From Paraspadella gotoi (lineage: Eukaryota > Chaetognatha): DNA of 64,000 nt. A model generated the notes under the pieces. It was given only the letters and a program-made list of their open reading frames with translations, did not search any database and was not told where the DNA came from. Below, one piece after another: positions 41,126 through 53,717 of the stretch. The stretch is taken from the NCBI GenBank assembly GCA_051294375.1, contig CM119264.1:29887693-29951692 (forward strand). The letters are read 5' to 3'. The position numbers and the translations under genes were made by a program. Numbering within the stretch: the first letter of the stretch is position 1; each line of letters opens with the position of its first letter.

Positions 41126-41995
41126 CTCTTCTCTCTCTTCTCTCTTCTCTCTCTCTCTCTCTCTCTTCTTTCTCTAACTCTCTCTCTCTCTCGTCGTCGT
41201 TCTTTAAATTCTTTATTTGCTTAATTATTCCTCGCTTTTTTTTTGTATTTGCGTCTCATTGGATTTTATTTTAAATATGTTTTAATGTTTGGTCAGTATA
41301 GATGTTTTTTTTTCTACTTGGTGAAAAATACGAAACAAAAGACCAATATCGTCATTGCGCGGGCGCAATGAATGTTGTTTGATGTTGGTTTTTGGCATTC
41401 GCTGCGATTCCTTTTTTGGATCTGATCTCTAATCAAAACGGAAAACCATTGATGCCGACAACGAAAAAAGATGTCGGCGACGACCGACGACGAAAGAAAC
41501 GAGATGACAAACTACGGACGACGGACGAAGACGACAAAATCGAAAAACGACGTCGACGACGACGAAGAAAACGACCGATGACGACGACGACGACAGAAAA
41601 CGACCGACGACGACGACGACAACAGAAAACGACCGACGACGACGACGACGACCAATTCCAAACACTTTCTCTTCAACTTCGACTTCTTAAAAAAGATTCT
41701 AAAAAAATTGAGGGACTTTTAAACAAAGAGAGAGGGGCGTGAGTGGCGTGGAGTGGGACGTCAGTGGACGTTGCCTCAGCGTTTCCGCGTTCTTCGTCTT
41801 CTTCGAAGCCAAAAAAGGAGGATTTAAGTCAGGATTTATTCCTGGAATTTATTTCGCCAACTAGATTAAGAGACGATAAAGCGCTCAGTTTTCTTTTCGC
41901 GTTGAGGTTACGGCAGATGGCGCGACCGAACGAAATCAAGATGGCGGAGGAAGAAAACTGTAGTCACCTCGAGACGCAGGACTGGAATGCGATCG
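39125..41995 (+). repeat. Third copy of the palindrome 1 arm (direct to the right arm), noisy
   Basis: Follows 28784-31632 from GGCATGCAAACATTTGAGCG through CTCGAGACGC near 41970, with an indel every few tens of bases. Confidence 0.8.
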
Positions 41996-42795
41996 CCGGT
42001 GGACTAATTACTGTAATTTACGTTAATATTTATTTGGTTGTATACCTAAATTTTAATTTATTTTTATTTATGTATTAGATTACTTTTGTGTTTATTCATG
42101 CAAAAAATTTATTTATTTCTTGATTTATTTATAACATAGTATTTCATATTAGTATCTAATGTATTTATTTATTTATATAATTTGTTTTTAAACTTCATTT
42201 TTTTTAATTCGTTAATCTTTCGATTTATTACATTCATCTCTTTACTCATTAACTTTTTCTCCGTAATATTTATACGAAGAGAGATTTTTCACAAAACGAG
42301 AGCCAAAAGGGAACGAAGTTACCAACTGGTAGATACTTCATGTTTGTCGAACTAATTATTCCTTTCGCCGTCTCGCACCAGGAGGCTTCGACATGCATAA
42401 TCAAACTTGTAAACAAAAGGTAACATCATCACATGTCATATTTTCATATGAAACACTTCTTATTTCTTTTTTTGGAATTATTTCATTATCTTGTATTTTT
42501 TGATTGGTGGATTTTTGACCGCAATTCCAAAGCACCCATTTTGTCCAAATCCCGAACTTAATTTTTAAGCCAAATCCCTAACCCAATCCTTTTACAAAAT
42601 TGATGAATAAATAAAACATTAATTTATTAAATCAATAATTAATTCTTATCTCTACATACCAACAAAAACCAACCAGAAGGACTCGGCAGCCTTAAAAAAG
42701 CTTTTTAAAACGCAAAAAAGGAAAATAAAAGATCTTTTCTCTTGCTTGGTTTGCGTCAGGCGTATATTAATGGTTCCAAATCGTTTAAACTCTCT

Positions 42796-42838
<43 letters not shown>

Positions 42839-42907
42839 ATTCAGTGTCACCCCATAGGAGGCACTCGCCAATATTTTCCTACCGGCGTCTCCTCTCTCTC
42901 TCTCTAG

Positions 42908-42969
<62 letters not shown>

Positions 42970-44864
42970 CATATCTACAAATTCCCTTCTCCATTTTATT
43001 TTTTTTTCATTCAATTTTTTTTCCTTAAATTCTTCTCTCATTTCTCCTCATTCTTCTTTTCAGTTCCATCGGCGGCCATTTTGTTTTTCTTTCTCTCCTT
43101 TTAAATTTTCTCGTAAACCTTCGAGAATTTTGTTTGTTTCTTTACTACATTTTCCTTTATTCATTTCCTCCGTCTCCCTCTTTTCCACTCCTCTCTGTCT
43201 CGCTCTCGCCTTCCCTATCTATTTTTTAACAGATGACGACTCCTCGTTCAAAAACGTTTCCCTAGCGGCGAATAAAGGGAAAGGACGAATTAAGAACCCG
43301 ATGCGGTTACATTATCTACGGACGCTGCATGTTACTTGAGCGGCTTGGGTGCCACCTTAGCTAAAGGTAGCCTCTTCGGGCCAACAGCGTGGAACCTGGG
43401 TCCAAGGGATGGCCATTCAAGGGCTAATTGGTCTTCACTGTTTACCGTCAAAACTTGTGTGCAGCCACGACTGTTAGCGTGTGTGAAAGAGTATTTAACA
43501 TTACATTACAATAAAAATTATTCACAAGACGTATCTGAATTGCTCTTTCTTGAAGTCGCTTCTCGAAAAGGTATGAACCGCTTATCGCTTAAGTCATCTT
43601 TCTCATGGCCAAGTAAAAAGACTAAATAAACAACTCATATCGAAAACCAAAAACCTTGTCACATTTAAAAATCTATAAAACTACCAATATATTTTAATCT
43701 CAATGAAAATGGGAGAATTCGAGGAAGGAAGCTTATTTATGGAAAATGCCGCTTAAAAATCAAAAAGAGGCTGGCGACTGACTCCGCCGCTGCTGCCGCG
43801 CCGCAGCCACTGCCGCCGCCGCCGCCGCCGCCCATATCTGCCTTTAGAATACTTCTCGCGATTGAGCGGCGAAGCGTCGGCGGTTCGAAGCCAAGTTTGA
43901 CCCTAAAAGTTGAGCCTAACCTTGACCCGAATGGAGAAGCGAAGCCTTTTATCTTCGTCTCCAGCAGCGATTGGAACTTTTTTTTATCAATCCCGTTTAG
44001 CGATTTACTTTCATCTCGATGAAAATCAATTATTTTTAAGAAAATTTTTTCAAAATTGTTTTCTTTTATATTTTTTTTTTCAAGGTTTAACCATAGTTCT
44101 TATATAAATTAAATTCAAAAGTAAAATGATGGTATTTTATTGTTAACAATTAACTTACAAATTAATATTAGTTATATTAAAAATTAAACCCTTGAAAAGC
44201 GATTGCAGATGTATTGGCCGAAGCCACTGGTTCTTTTTAAGATGGAAAAAATCGTTTTCTCATTTATCGAATTAATTTTTTTATAGCGTCCAGGAACGGA
44301 AGCCGATCGTACGAGATAAAATGGAAAGGAGAAAAATGAGGACAATTGGATAAGATTCCCTTCTGCCCAAATTACATTCGGAAAACTTATTTTGATCGAT
44401 TCTCTTCTCCTTTACGATTTAAGGAAATTGATATTCTTTTCTCGTTTTGCGCTTAAAAAACTTTTTTTCTCCCTTATGGATGAAAAAGTTAATTAATCTT
44501 TTAAATTGGCCCTTAATTGGCTGAGAATCTCAATTGACTGTTTTAACTTTTCCTCGTTTTTATGCTTCCCCCCCCACTTCTCCGCCCTTCCCTCGCTGCG
44601 CCACCGCCCGTTTTGACGCCACGCTGGCCTTAGTTATTATTGTTTTTTTTTTTTATCATTTACTAATTGATAGTTGATCCAGTGAGAAAACAGTGAAACG
44701 TGATCAGTGATCACCTATCACTGATTCACCTATCAGCTACAGCGGAAAAAATAAATAATTCAATCGTCCGTCAAATATCGTCGTTCGCTGAACAAATATT
44801 CGTCACGTGCACTTGAATGTAGAGCGAGTGACGTCTCCGTGGGTCCTCCTTTCAATATCGGATG

Positions 44865-44923
<59 letters not shown>

Positions 44924-46239
44924 CTCTTTCCTCTCTCTTCTCTCTCTCTCTCTATCCAACGCCTGTCGCAATAGCCGATCCAGCGCGATTCGATTCCACG
45001 TAGCGCTATTCGTCGCTTCGGTCGTAATTCAGTTTTTTTTGTGCATTACTCTAGATGTAAAGGCTTATGTGTGAGGGGAGGAGAGAGAGGAGAGCAGAGA
45101 AGAGAGAGAGAGAGAAGAGAGAGAAGAGAGGAGAAGAGAGGAAGAGAGAGAGAGAGAGAGAGCGATGACAAAAACGTTTTCGAACGAGTCTCGCGATCCA
45201 AGTTGGGAGAGAGGTCGATTCTCAGTAAACCTCAAGTTCGGCGAGGAATGAGATTAAAGGAGGAAGATAAACAGAAATAAGGAGCGAAAGAACAAAAGGA
45301 GCGAAAGAAAAAGAAAAGAAAAAGGAACGAAAAGAGACCAGGAAAAAAAAAAAATGGAGGAAAGGAAAGAAGAAAAAAACAGAAAAGAAAAGAACTGGAG
45401 GAAATGGGATGTTAAAAAGACATATTGAGGAAAGAAAAAAATAGGAAAGAAAAAAGGACAGGCGAAAGAAAAAAGAAAAAAATCGAATAAAGAAAAATGA
45501 AAGGGAAAAAATTTGAGAGGAAAAAAAGCAAGGAGAACAATGAAGGAAAAGAAGAAAGAGGAAGAAGATGGAATAAAACTACGAAATCATTATACCTGAA
45601 GAGAATGAATAGAATGAATGAAGAAATGATGCTCGGCATCAGGAACATAACTAATGAGGAAAAGTCACAGAAAAATAGACAGATATTAGAAGACAAGACA
45701 AAGAGAGAGAGAGTAGAGATGAGAGAGAAGAGAGAGAGAGAGACAGAGAACAGAAGAGAAAGGAGAGAAAGAGAGAGAAGAGACAAGAGAGAGAAAATAA
45801 AGAGAGAAACCTGACCATAAAATTCATGAGCAAAAAAGGGGGGAATAAGGAGAATAGAGAAGGAGAAGCGAAAAAATCCAAAAGAGGGAAAGAAAAGTAA
45901 AAAGAGGAAAAAAAAGTTGGTTCTCCTCGAGAAAAAAGAAAAGGAAAAAGGGAAAAAGGAAAGGAAACAAGGAAAATAAAAAGGAAAGCGGTTTCTCATA
46001 TCCTAAGAATCGCATGATGACCCTCGAGCAAGTGCATTCGACCCACTCAGGCAATACCTTTCCAACGCCAAATTCAGGCCAAAAGTCATTCTGTTTCCTT
46101 TTTTCTCTTTCTCTTTTTTTTGGGGGGGGTTCCTGCGCTAGAGCCAAACTTCGTCAATAGGGGCTGGGTTCAGAAGTTGATTTGCGGAACTTTCCAAATG
46201 AAAAACTTCATACATTTCTGCAGAAGAACTTTCAATGGA

Positions 46240-46700
46240 GCTAAATTTTTCTAAAATGGCAAAGAAGCATTAGTAAATTTAATTTTTAATATTTATTTAT
46301 AGCATAGAAATGTCAAAAAATTTTTTTGAATTTTTTATTTTTTAAATGCAAATTCAAATAGTTATGAACAAGTTATCACACAAAGGTATAATTTCTTTTT
46401 TTCAAATATCTTGATGATAAGTGGGTTAAAATTAAGAAAAAACCTTAAAAAATCATCATCATATCATCATCCAATGATTTTAGCATTTTTACTAATTTTT
46501 AGTAATAAAACATCAAAATTTTTAAAAATTGTAATTATATTTTTTGCTTCTAACTTTTTTAAGCTCTATCAGAATCAATTAAAAAAACTTAAAATATTCC
46601 AAAAAAAAATTTTTAAACATTATATTATCAATATATAAATTAATTAGCGAATTACTCATGGTTTCTGAACATTTTTGCAAAAAAATATTTTTAACACAAT
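46240..46700. repeat. AT-rich dispersed repeat R5, copy 2
   Basis: Counterpart of 12780-13180, same strand and order of landmark words. Confidence 0.5.
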
Positions 46701-46802
46701 AATTATTACAATAACTGAATTAGTTTAATGCTGTTCCATTAAAAATCTTGAATTTGGTCGGCTACCGCTACCTGCGCAATTCGATATTTATTTTTGAAAA
46801 AT

Positions 46803-46825
46803 TTCGTCGTCGTCGTCGTCGTCCA

Positions 46826-46857
<32 letters not shown>

Positions 46858-47175
46858 GTCCGTCGTCTCGTCGTCTGTCGTCGTCGTCGTCGTCGTCGCG
46901 TCGGTCGGTCGTCGCGTCGGTCGGTCGGTCGCGTCGGGTCGGTCGGTCGTCGTCGTCGGTCGTCGGTCGGATCGGCTGTCGGTCGGTCGGTCGGTCGGTC
47001 GGTCGGTCGGCGGTCGGTCCGGTCGGTCGGTCGTCGGTCGGACCGGCGGTCGGTCGGTCGGTCGTTCGGTCGGTCGGTCGGTCGCGTCGGCCGGTCGTCC
47101 GGTCGGTCGGTCGGTCGGTCGGTCGCGTTCGTCGCCGGTCGGTTCGGTCGGTCGGTCGCTCGGTCGGTCGTCGGT
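46803..47175 (+). repeat. (TCG)n then (GGTC)n compound repeat
   Basis: TCG triplets to about 46905, then GGTC tetranucleotides with GCG/TCG interruptions, then a (CT)n tract holding a 25-N gap. The TTTT/RPTDRPTD frames are artefacts. Confidence 0.95.
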
Positions 47176-47251
47176 CTCTCTCTATCTCTCCTCTCATTCC
47201 ATTTCCCGTCTTCTTTCTTCTCTCTCCCTCCGCTCTCTCTCTCTCGCTCTC

Positions 47252-47286
<35 letters not shown>

Positions 47287-47639
47287 CNNNNNNNNNNNNN
47301 NNNNNNNNNNNNTCTCTCTCTCTCTCTCTCGATCAACAGATGATCTTTTTCATGTGAATCCGTGACTTATCTTCCCCATCATCACCATCATCTTTCACCA
47401 TTGTTATGAACCGAATCACGTGATCCTTCCTTACTCCTTTTAATGTTCACTCAAACTGTGAGCCGTGACGTTTTCACGATCGCTCTCTCGACATCTCAGT
47501 GAAAGCGATGTCACAATTTTGCTTTTTGTCACTTTTCACACTTGGTGTGATTTGTTGGGAAAGTCACGAATCACAAGAGGGGAGAAAACTCATTGAAATT
47601 TTTGTAGCGAAAAAAATGAAGAAGTTATGAATAACCAAG

Positions 47640-47940
47640 CTTGATTGATTGATTGATTGATTTATTGATTGATCGATTGATCGATTGATTGATAGATTCA
47701 TAGATTACGACGGACTGACTGATAGCAGATTTGAGTGATTGATTAATAAATTAATATGTGATTACTATACGAGTGATTGTATGATTGAAAAGACTGGTTG
47801 ATTGTTTTATTGATTGATTGACTGATTCGCAGATCGATACCTTGATTCATTGATTTATTGGCTGATTGTTTGATCGAACGATCGATTTATTGACTGCCCG
47901 ATTGATTGAGCGATGAATTGATTCAATTCATTCATTCAAT
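47640..47940 (+). repeat. Degenerate (GATT)n repeat
   Basis: GATT/GATC/TGATTGAT tetramers ending 50 bases from the donor of the 47990-48182 exon. 47340-47640 before it holds no recognised feature. Confidence 0.85.
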
Positions 47941-47989
47941 TCATTCATTAATCCATCGATCGATATCAATTCATCATCTCCCCCCTCAC

Positions 47990-48182
47990 CTTCTTCGAAG
48001 TAATTCCCCGACAGAATTGAACAGATGATGGCCAACATCCCGAAGACCGGATTCACGATGTAAGTGAAGAGAGAGAGAAGCATGTAAGTCGGCGGCTTCT
48101 CGTCGATCTCTTCCTCTTCCCCCATCGCTCCCGAGGCGGCGCCACCGAATCCGCCCAGATCCGCCAAATCCGATGGTTGGAA
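47990..48182 (-). CDS. CD225/dispanin (IFITM-like) membrane protein, internal exon with first helix
   Basis: On the minus strand a pyrimidine-rich tract ending CTCCCAG (AG at 48184-48183) precedes an open exon of 193 bases that ends at a strong donor, GAAG|GTGAGG (intron GT at 47989-47988). It begins in phase 0 and ends in phase 1, giving 64 codons plus one base. The peptide starts FQPSDLADLGGFGG, has an acidic stretch (EEEEIDEKPP, residues 22-31), then a hydrophobic segment at about residues 34-57 containing SLFTYIVNP and AIICSIL. The SLF...NP...G..A...S pattern is that of the first (intramembrane) helix of the CD225 family (IFITM, PRRT1/SynDIG-like dispanins). Known members sit in plasma or endosomal membranes and act in membrane fusion control or synaptic receptor traffic; the role here is unknown. 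The initiating Met and N-terminal exons lie upstream (higher coordinates) and were not found. The TTG at 48167-48165 is not a start. Codon use is GC-rich against an AT-rich surround. Confidence 0.8.
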
Positions 48183-48199
48183 CTGGGAGATTGGGGGTC

Positions 48200-48312
48200 G
48201 GGAGGAATATGGAAAAGGGAGGTGAGGTTTTCTCTGGTCTTTTAGGGTTTTTTTTTCAAGTCTTTTAAGGTCTTTTAAGGCCTTTTTCAGGTCGTTTTAA
48301 ATCTTTAAAGGT
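48200..48312 (-). other. Upstream intron with pyrimidine tract and TCTTTTAAGG repeats
   Basis: Three to four words of TCTTTTAAGG precede a 25-N gap. The tract nearest the exon supplies the acceptor's pyrimidines. Confidence 0.5.
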
Positions 48313-48579
48313 NNNNNNNNNNNNNNNNNNNNNNNNNAATGCCAGAAAAATTTTTATTATTAATCAAACTAATTAACAAAACTTTACACGTTTTATCTTT
48401 CAGCTTGAATTAATGGACAATATTTTAATATCCAAGTCAAATTAAATTAATTCAAATAATTAATATGTTCATTTTGTAATCTAGTTATTAATTCATTGGG
48501 GCCAAGAATCACGGTCCACTGCGGGGCGGTCGACTCCAAAAGCCCAAGAATTGATAAAGGATTTGAGGGGGTGAGGAAA

Positions 48580-49020
48580 GTCAAAGTTTGTCATTTTGGT
48601 AAAGTTTTTTATTGCGTTAGCTAGTTCAATTTATATCATTTTCAGTTAACTACAGCCTTTGTCTATGTTGTCAGGTCCATTTGTAATGCCATTTGTCATT
48701 TTTAAGGGTATTTGTTAGTTCCATATAGTAAAGAGCTATTTGCTGCAAGACGCGCTACATTTTGTCAAGTTATTTGGTCCGTAATTTGTCCAACGCATTT
48801 ATCATTTGTAAGACAATTAGTCCTGTCATTTGTGTCAATTATTTGTAAGCGGACATTCTGTCAGTCAATGCCCATTTTTTTCAAGTTCATCTTGTACACA
48901 TCTTCTTATCAGTCATTTATCATTTAATTATTATTCTTTTCCATTTGAACCAAGTCGTTTCATTTGTCAAGTCATTTTCACCAATTTGTCTATCCACGTT
49001 GTCATTTGTTAGTCTCATTA
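48580..49020 (+). repeat. Degenerate CATTTGTCA repeat
   Basis: More than fifteen words close to TCATTTGTCAAG or TTTGTCA at irregular 12-30-bp spacing. The stretch 48338-48580 is AT-rich with nothing recognised. Confidence 0.6.
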
Positions 49021-50399
49021 TTCTTTTCACGGTTGATGAGAGAGAGAGAGAGTGTAAGCAGAACGACCAGCTGTCTAATCTTGAGGAAAAAAGATAAACG
49101 ATGATTAAATAAAGATAGATACTATTGAATATTCCCAAGCTGGTGAAGAAGAATTGAAGAGGGAAGCTCAACGACAAGCCGAAGGCAAGCTCGAGACAAA
49201 GATAAAGAGAAGTTCGAGGGCAAGCATAAGAAAGGGTCGAGATAAGCCGCAAGCGGCGTGCCAGCCTCGGCGTTAAGAAAATAGCATTTCTGGACAAGCA
49301 ATGTCGGGATCTCTCTCCGGGGAGGGAAATAAAAGAGATTGAGAGAAGAGAAGAGGGAGTAAAGAAGAGGGACGAGAGAGGAGAGAGGGAGGAGAGGAGA
49401 GAGAGGAGAGAGAGATGAGAGAAAGAAAAGGAGAGAGAAAAAAAATAGAAAAGAGAGAGAAAAAAGTGAGAAAAAGAGAAAGAGAAAAAAGGAGAGAGAA
49501 AAAGTAGGGGAGGGGAAAGAGAGAAGAGAAGGAGAACGAAAGAACAGAGAACAGAAACCGAAGAGAAAAGAGAACGAAGAGAGGGAGGGAAGCGAAGAAG
49601 AAAAGAGAAGAAAAAAAAATAGGGAGAGAGACAGGGGGAAAAAAAGTAAAAGAAAGAGAGAAAGAGAGAAAAGAAGGAAGAAGAGAAAGAAGTACTATAG
49701 AAGGGTGACCTGTCTGGTCGGCGGGCGATGGCATCTTTGTTAGACAAGAGCAGAGAGAGAGAGAAGAGAACAGGAGAAAGAGGGAGACGGAAAGAAGAGG
49801 AGAGAAAGAAAATTTTAGGGAGAGAGAAGAGAGAGAGAGAGAGAGAAAGAGGAGATTAGAGAAGAGAGAGAGAAAGAGACGAGAGAGAGAGAGAGGCGAT
49901 TTAGGGAAAATGGCATAAAAAGAGTGCTCCCGTTCTGACTTTCGGCGAGGTGGAACGAAATCTTGTTCTTTTTTTTAAAACTTATTTTTGTCCTTTTTCT
50001 TTCTGCTCTATTTTTTTTTCAATTCTAATATTTATCGTTAATATAGTTAAATCGCATCTGCCTGTGCATGAATCTCTGAACTGCAGCTTTTGTTCGGCTG
50101 TTTCGTTAATTCATTAATTAACTAAAAAAAAGTTCTGTTTTTGCTGACGAACAGCTTTAATTTGATATATCACCAGCCCATTTTTTAAAAAAAAACTTTT
50201 TGGATTTTTTCTGTCGTTGCCGAAGACTGCTTACTAAGGCGTCTGACAGCCTGACATAAATGACAGCCTAGAATGCCTGACATTCTTTAACACGGTTATA
50301 AGATTCTTCTTTTTTTAGTAGTTAACTTACTCTTCCTCTTCCAGCACTTCACAAATTTAGCCTTTGCCTTCACTGCTGCTCCACGGGAATTTCCTCTGC

Positions 50400-50900
50400 C
50401 ATCACACAGCCTCATAACCCAGCCTACCGCCGCCATCCATTACCACCAGCCTCAACCAATCCATTACTTACCTCCGCCCAGCCACCACCGCCATCCATTA
50501 CACGCGCTCTACCCAATACATTAACCTCACCAGCGACCCACCCCCATTCCATTTCCCCAGCCTGCTAAAAACCGTAAGTCAATCCCATTACCGGCCCAGG
50601 CCTCCACCCAGACCATTACCTCCACCAAGCCTCCACCCACATCATTGACACCTCAACCTGCAACCCCAGGTCATTTAACCCCCAGCCACGCAGCCCCATC
50701 CAGTTACGCACTCAGCCTCTACCCCAAAGTCCCATTACCCCAGCCACCCACGCGCACATCCCAATACCCCTTTTAGCGCTCCACCACCCGTCCATAACCG
50801 CCGCCTTCACGACCGCCATAACCCAGCTCCACCCCATCCATTGTTCACCCCAGTCAACTCCAAAACCCTATGGCATTCACCCCAGCACTTCCACCCCATC
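50400..50900 (+). repeat. Degenerate CCA-rich minisatellite
   Basis: Units near CCAGCCTCCACCCCATCCAT with strong indel noise. The inverted counterpart 62722-63165 is cleaner (GGGGTGATGGATGGGGTGGA) and mostly gapped. Confidence 0.75.
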
Positions 50901-51089
50901 CATTCCTTCTCTTCCGGGGCAAAAGCGAATCCCTTTCCGAATTTTCGGTTTGGAAACGGGAATTTCTCTCTACCCTGCGTAAAAAGAAAAACGAAAAAAT
51001 AGATGGGGAGAAGGAATAATCGCGAATAGCCGAAAAAAAATGCGAATGGTTTTCGAGTTGCTGACGCTCCCGAAGTTTAATCCTTTAAC

Positions 51090-51345
51090 TTTAACAGAGG
51101 GTAAGCTGTGGGAAAGACGCTAGTTGGGCTACAAGGAGTGCTATGCGCAACTCCTTTCAAACAAACCACGCCCATCAATCAGCAAGGAAACGGGTCCTGG
51201 GCTGAACAGGCCTTGAGAAGGTTTCGCCCAGCCCTCCGCGGTTTACGCGTCTCTCCAGACGTTTCCCCGCTGGGTAGGTACAGTTGAGGGATATCAAATC
51301 TGCGGCACCTGATGGTCGCTCAGCACCTGGTAAATCACTTATTAC
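51090..51345 (-). mobile_element. SINE-like family R3, copy 2
   Basis: Indel-rich minus-strand copy of R3, with GCTGAGCGACCATCAGGTG at its start and GGACCCGTTTCCTTGCTGAT further on. It is the inverted partner of 62325-62600. Confidence 0.5.
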
Positions 51346-51354
51346 AAAATGAGG

Positions 51355-51490
51355 TGAAGGGTTAAGGGATTCAGCTTAAGGTTAGGGGTTAGAGAGAGGT
51401 TAGTGATTAGGGTTTGGGAAATTAGGTTAGGGATTAAGGTTTATGGTTTAGAGGGTAGTATAAATAGAATAATAGGTTCTAAAAGTTTTG
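51355..51490 (+). repeat. Degenerate TTAGGG/TTAGGT-like repeat
   Basis: Words GGTTAGGG, GATTAGGGTTTGGG, GGTTAGGGATTAAGG. The inverted counterpart 62040-62205 has CCCTAATC and CCAAACCC. Confidence 0.65.
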
Positions 51491-51954
51491 GGTTTAGGAT
51501 TCCAGGTTCAGAGAAAATTAAAATAATTTTTTTGTAAAAAATATTAAAAAACTAAAAAAACTTGGATATAAACGAGCAGAAGGGGTATACTTGGAAAGGG
51601 GAGCATAAAAAATGGGGGGGCACTCTTGGAAAAACCAGAACAGAAAATGGGTAGTTTTAAGAAAAGAGAAGCAGAAAATAAGGCACTATTAGAAAAGAGA
51701 GCAGAAATGGGGCACCTGGAAAGAAGAGCCAGAAATGGGGCACCCTCCTTGTGAAAAAAAGGAGAACAGAAATTGGAAAAACACAAGTTGGAAAAAAGAG
51801 CAGGAAAAATGGGGGACAATCTTGGGAAATATGGAGGTGCCGGGAGGGTCCAAATAAGTTTTTTTCCACATGATGTCGTCAATCGTCTTCGTCATCGGTC
51901 ATCGCTCATGGTTTATTTTTTTTTTTAACATATTTTTGATCTTCATCTGCGTCC

Positions 51955-52000
51955 GTATCGTCGTCGTCGTCGTCCGTCGTCGTGCGTCGGTCTTCGTGGA
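51955..52000 (+). repeat. (TCG)n tract
   Basis: TCG triplets; the inverted partner (GAC)n is at 61610-61735. Confidence 0.85.
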
Positions 52001-52084
52001 AGGAAAGTTGAAGATTTTCTCATTTCCACGGTTTCGTTTACGTGCCGGGCGGTTAAAAGAGTTGGGTCAATTCGGATCTTTTTT

Positions 52085-52310
52085 CATGAAATGCAGCCAC
52101 TGCACGTTGCCTTACCCCGTTGTTCTGACTGCGTGTCGGAGTCTTATCCTTCTAATCTCTGCTGCTTGCTGCTCCTTGCTTTGTTGCGCAACTATGTCCG
52201 CTGCACGAAGGACCTTATTCTTTGGCTGCCTGCATGGGCAGTTTGTCCTCGGGATTCGATCCCCGGGACGAAGGTTTTTGCTTCTTCCAATAGGGTGAGT
52301 CGATTTGTGT
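52085..52310 (+). mobile_element. tRNA-like repeat family R4, left-arm copy
   Basis: Holds TGCGCAACTATG (A-box-like) and GGGATTCGATCCCCGGG (T-arm-like hairpin with a B box), between a GCTGCTTGCTGCTCC stretch and the AATAGGGTGAGTCGA end. The only other local copy is the inverted one at 61360-61550, so it may be one element counted twice. Confidence 0.4.
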
Positions 52311-53340
52311 TGTTTTCTCTTTTGAATGAATCTAAGCAAAATATAAATAATTAAGGTAACTTACACTCCCAAAAATAAGTATAAAAACTAAAAGCCTCAA
52401 TAATATTATCAATTAGATTTTTAACCCTTTGAGAATAATATCGATCGGGAGGATGGGCAAAACGCCGCGGGATTTTATCTGATTAATTCTAGATTGCAAA
52501 AGCTCGATGGAATCTCGAAATTTAAATTTATATAAAATAAGATTTAATTATTTTAAAAAAAATATAATATTATACTTTAAAGCAATATAAAAATATTATT
52601 TTTCCGCCCCTAAGATTATCAATAAAAATTAATATTAAAACAATTTTTAATTTTAAATTTATTATTTAAAAAAAATATAAAACAAATTAAAAATAATAAT
52701 GTTTTAAAATAATATTTTTATATAGCATATTAAATTTTTTTTTAAAATTTCCCGAATTCGGAAACCACCCCGCCTTAACGTTTATTATTTCATCTGCCCA
52801 ATTTTTTTTCCCGGTTACCATCGAAAATTGAGATTCATATGCATTTTGTTTCAGTCTTTTGCGGGCTCCAACGAAAAAAAAGACAACATAAAAAAGAACA
52901 AAGGAGCAAAAAGGATTTAAAAAAAAAAAAAGTATTAACTCCAGAATATTAAACGAGAACAAGGGAAAGAAATTTTCAAAAATAAAAAAGGGAAAAGAAG
53001 GAGTTCTTATCTCCTCAACGGTTGACGTGATTGAATTACTTAAAGGTAAAAGGAAGAAAGGAAAGGGAAGATGGAATAATTACAGGGACTAACGCGGAAA
53101 AATATTCAAACAATTTGAAACTAAAAAAAAAAATGTTTAAAACTCATTCCTTTAATTATTTCATTGTTCAAGTATTCAATAAGAAAGGATTATTTTTAAA
53201 AAAGTTTTTCTTATCTACTTAATTTCTCTTCTTCTTAGTTCTTTTTACCCGACCAACATTTTTAAACTCACTGTTTCAATTAATCAGCAAAGTTGTCCTT
53301 AAGAGGTTAAAAAAACTCAAGGAGAACGAAATAAATTGAT
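52311..53340. other. AT-rich part of palindrome 2 left arm
   Basis: A/T homopolymer-rich, partner of about 60430-61330. No gene recognised. Confidence 0.5.
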
Positions 53341-53567
53341 ATGATGAGACGAAGGAAGGAAAGAAGAAAGGAGATAGGAGAAAGAGAGAGAGAGAGAGAG
53401 AAAGAGAGAGAAAGAGGGAGAGAGAAGAGAGAGAGAGAGGAGAGGAGAGAGAGAGAGAGAAGAGAGAGATCTATAAGCAGGACAAACAAAAAAGAAGTGC
53501 ATAGAGGTTAGCAAGGAAAACAGAAAAACTGCCACCTCTCGACAGAATTATCGATAAATATAATTAA

Positions 53568-53717
53568 AGAAAAACAATTTTGGTTTGAACAACGATTTTT
53601 TTTTGGACCATAATAGAGCCAGACCAATGTTTCGGCTAATTCAGTTAGAGCCTTTCATTAACAGCTAATTATTCAAAAATAAAATCCGTTTTGTCAAACC
53701 AAAACTGTTTTTTTTCT
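53568..53717 (-). ncRNA. Degraded copy of the hammerhead-like foldback
   Basis: Minus-strand counterpart of 60116-60251 in the left arm of the large inverted repeat. Stem II with its loop and GAAAC (complement at 53629-53633) remain, but the first core box is broken by inserted bases (CTG-TTA-ATGA), stem II carries a mismatch, and extra bases follow GAAAC. It is not expected to fold as a ribozyme if the sequence is accurate. Confidence 0.5.

Larger units (their letters stand above)
37300..46100 (+). repeat. Direct duplication, unit 2 (indel-noisy)
   Basis: Carries, in order, counterparts of 24130-25831, 28784-31632 and 31633-37260, without the inverted arm 25857-28667. Indels at homopolymers are dense throughout, unlike unit 1. 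Confidence 0.75.

Noticed and set aside
46739-47365. Long overlapping frames with RPTDRPTD or GRSVGRSV periodicity
   Set aside because: They are translations of (GGTC)n and (TCG)n, open on both strands.
48920-49747. 275-codon minus-strand Ser/Phe-rich frame
   Set aside because: It lies over purine-rich GA tracts; the apparent membrane segments are compositional.
52091-52354. Cys/Leu-rich frame resembling a secreted peptide
   Set aside because: It overlaps a tRNA-like repeat, and the inverted copy at 61360-61550 does not keep the frame.
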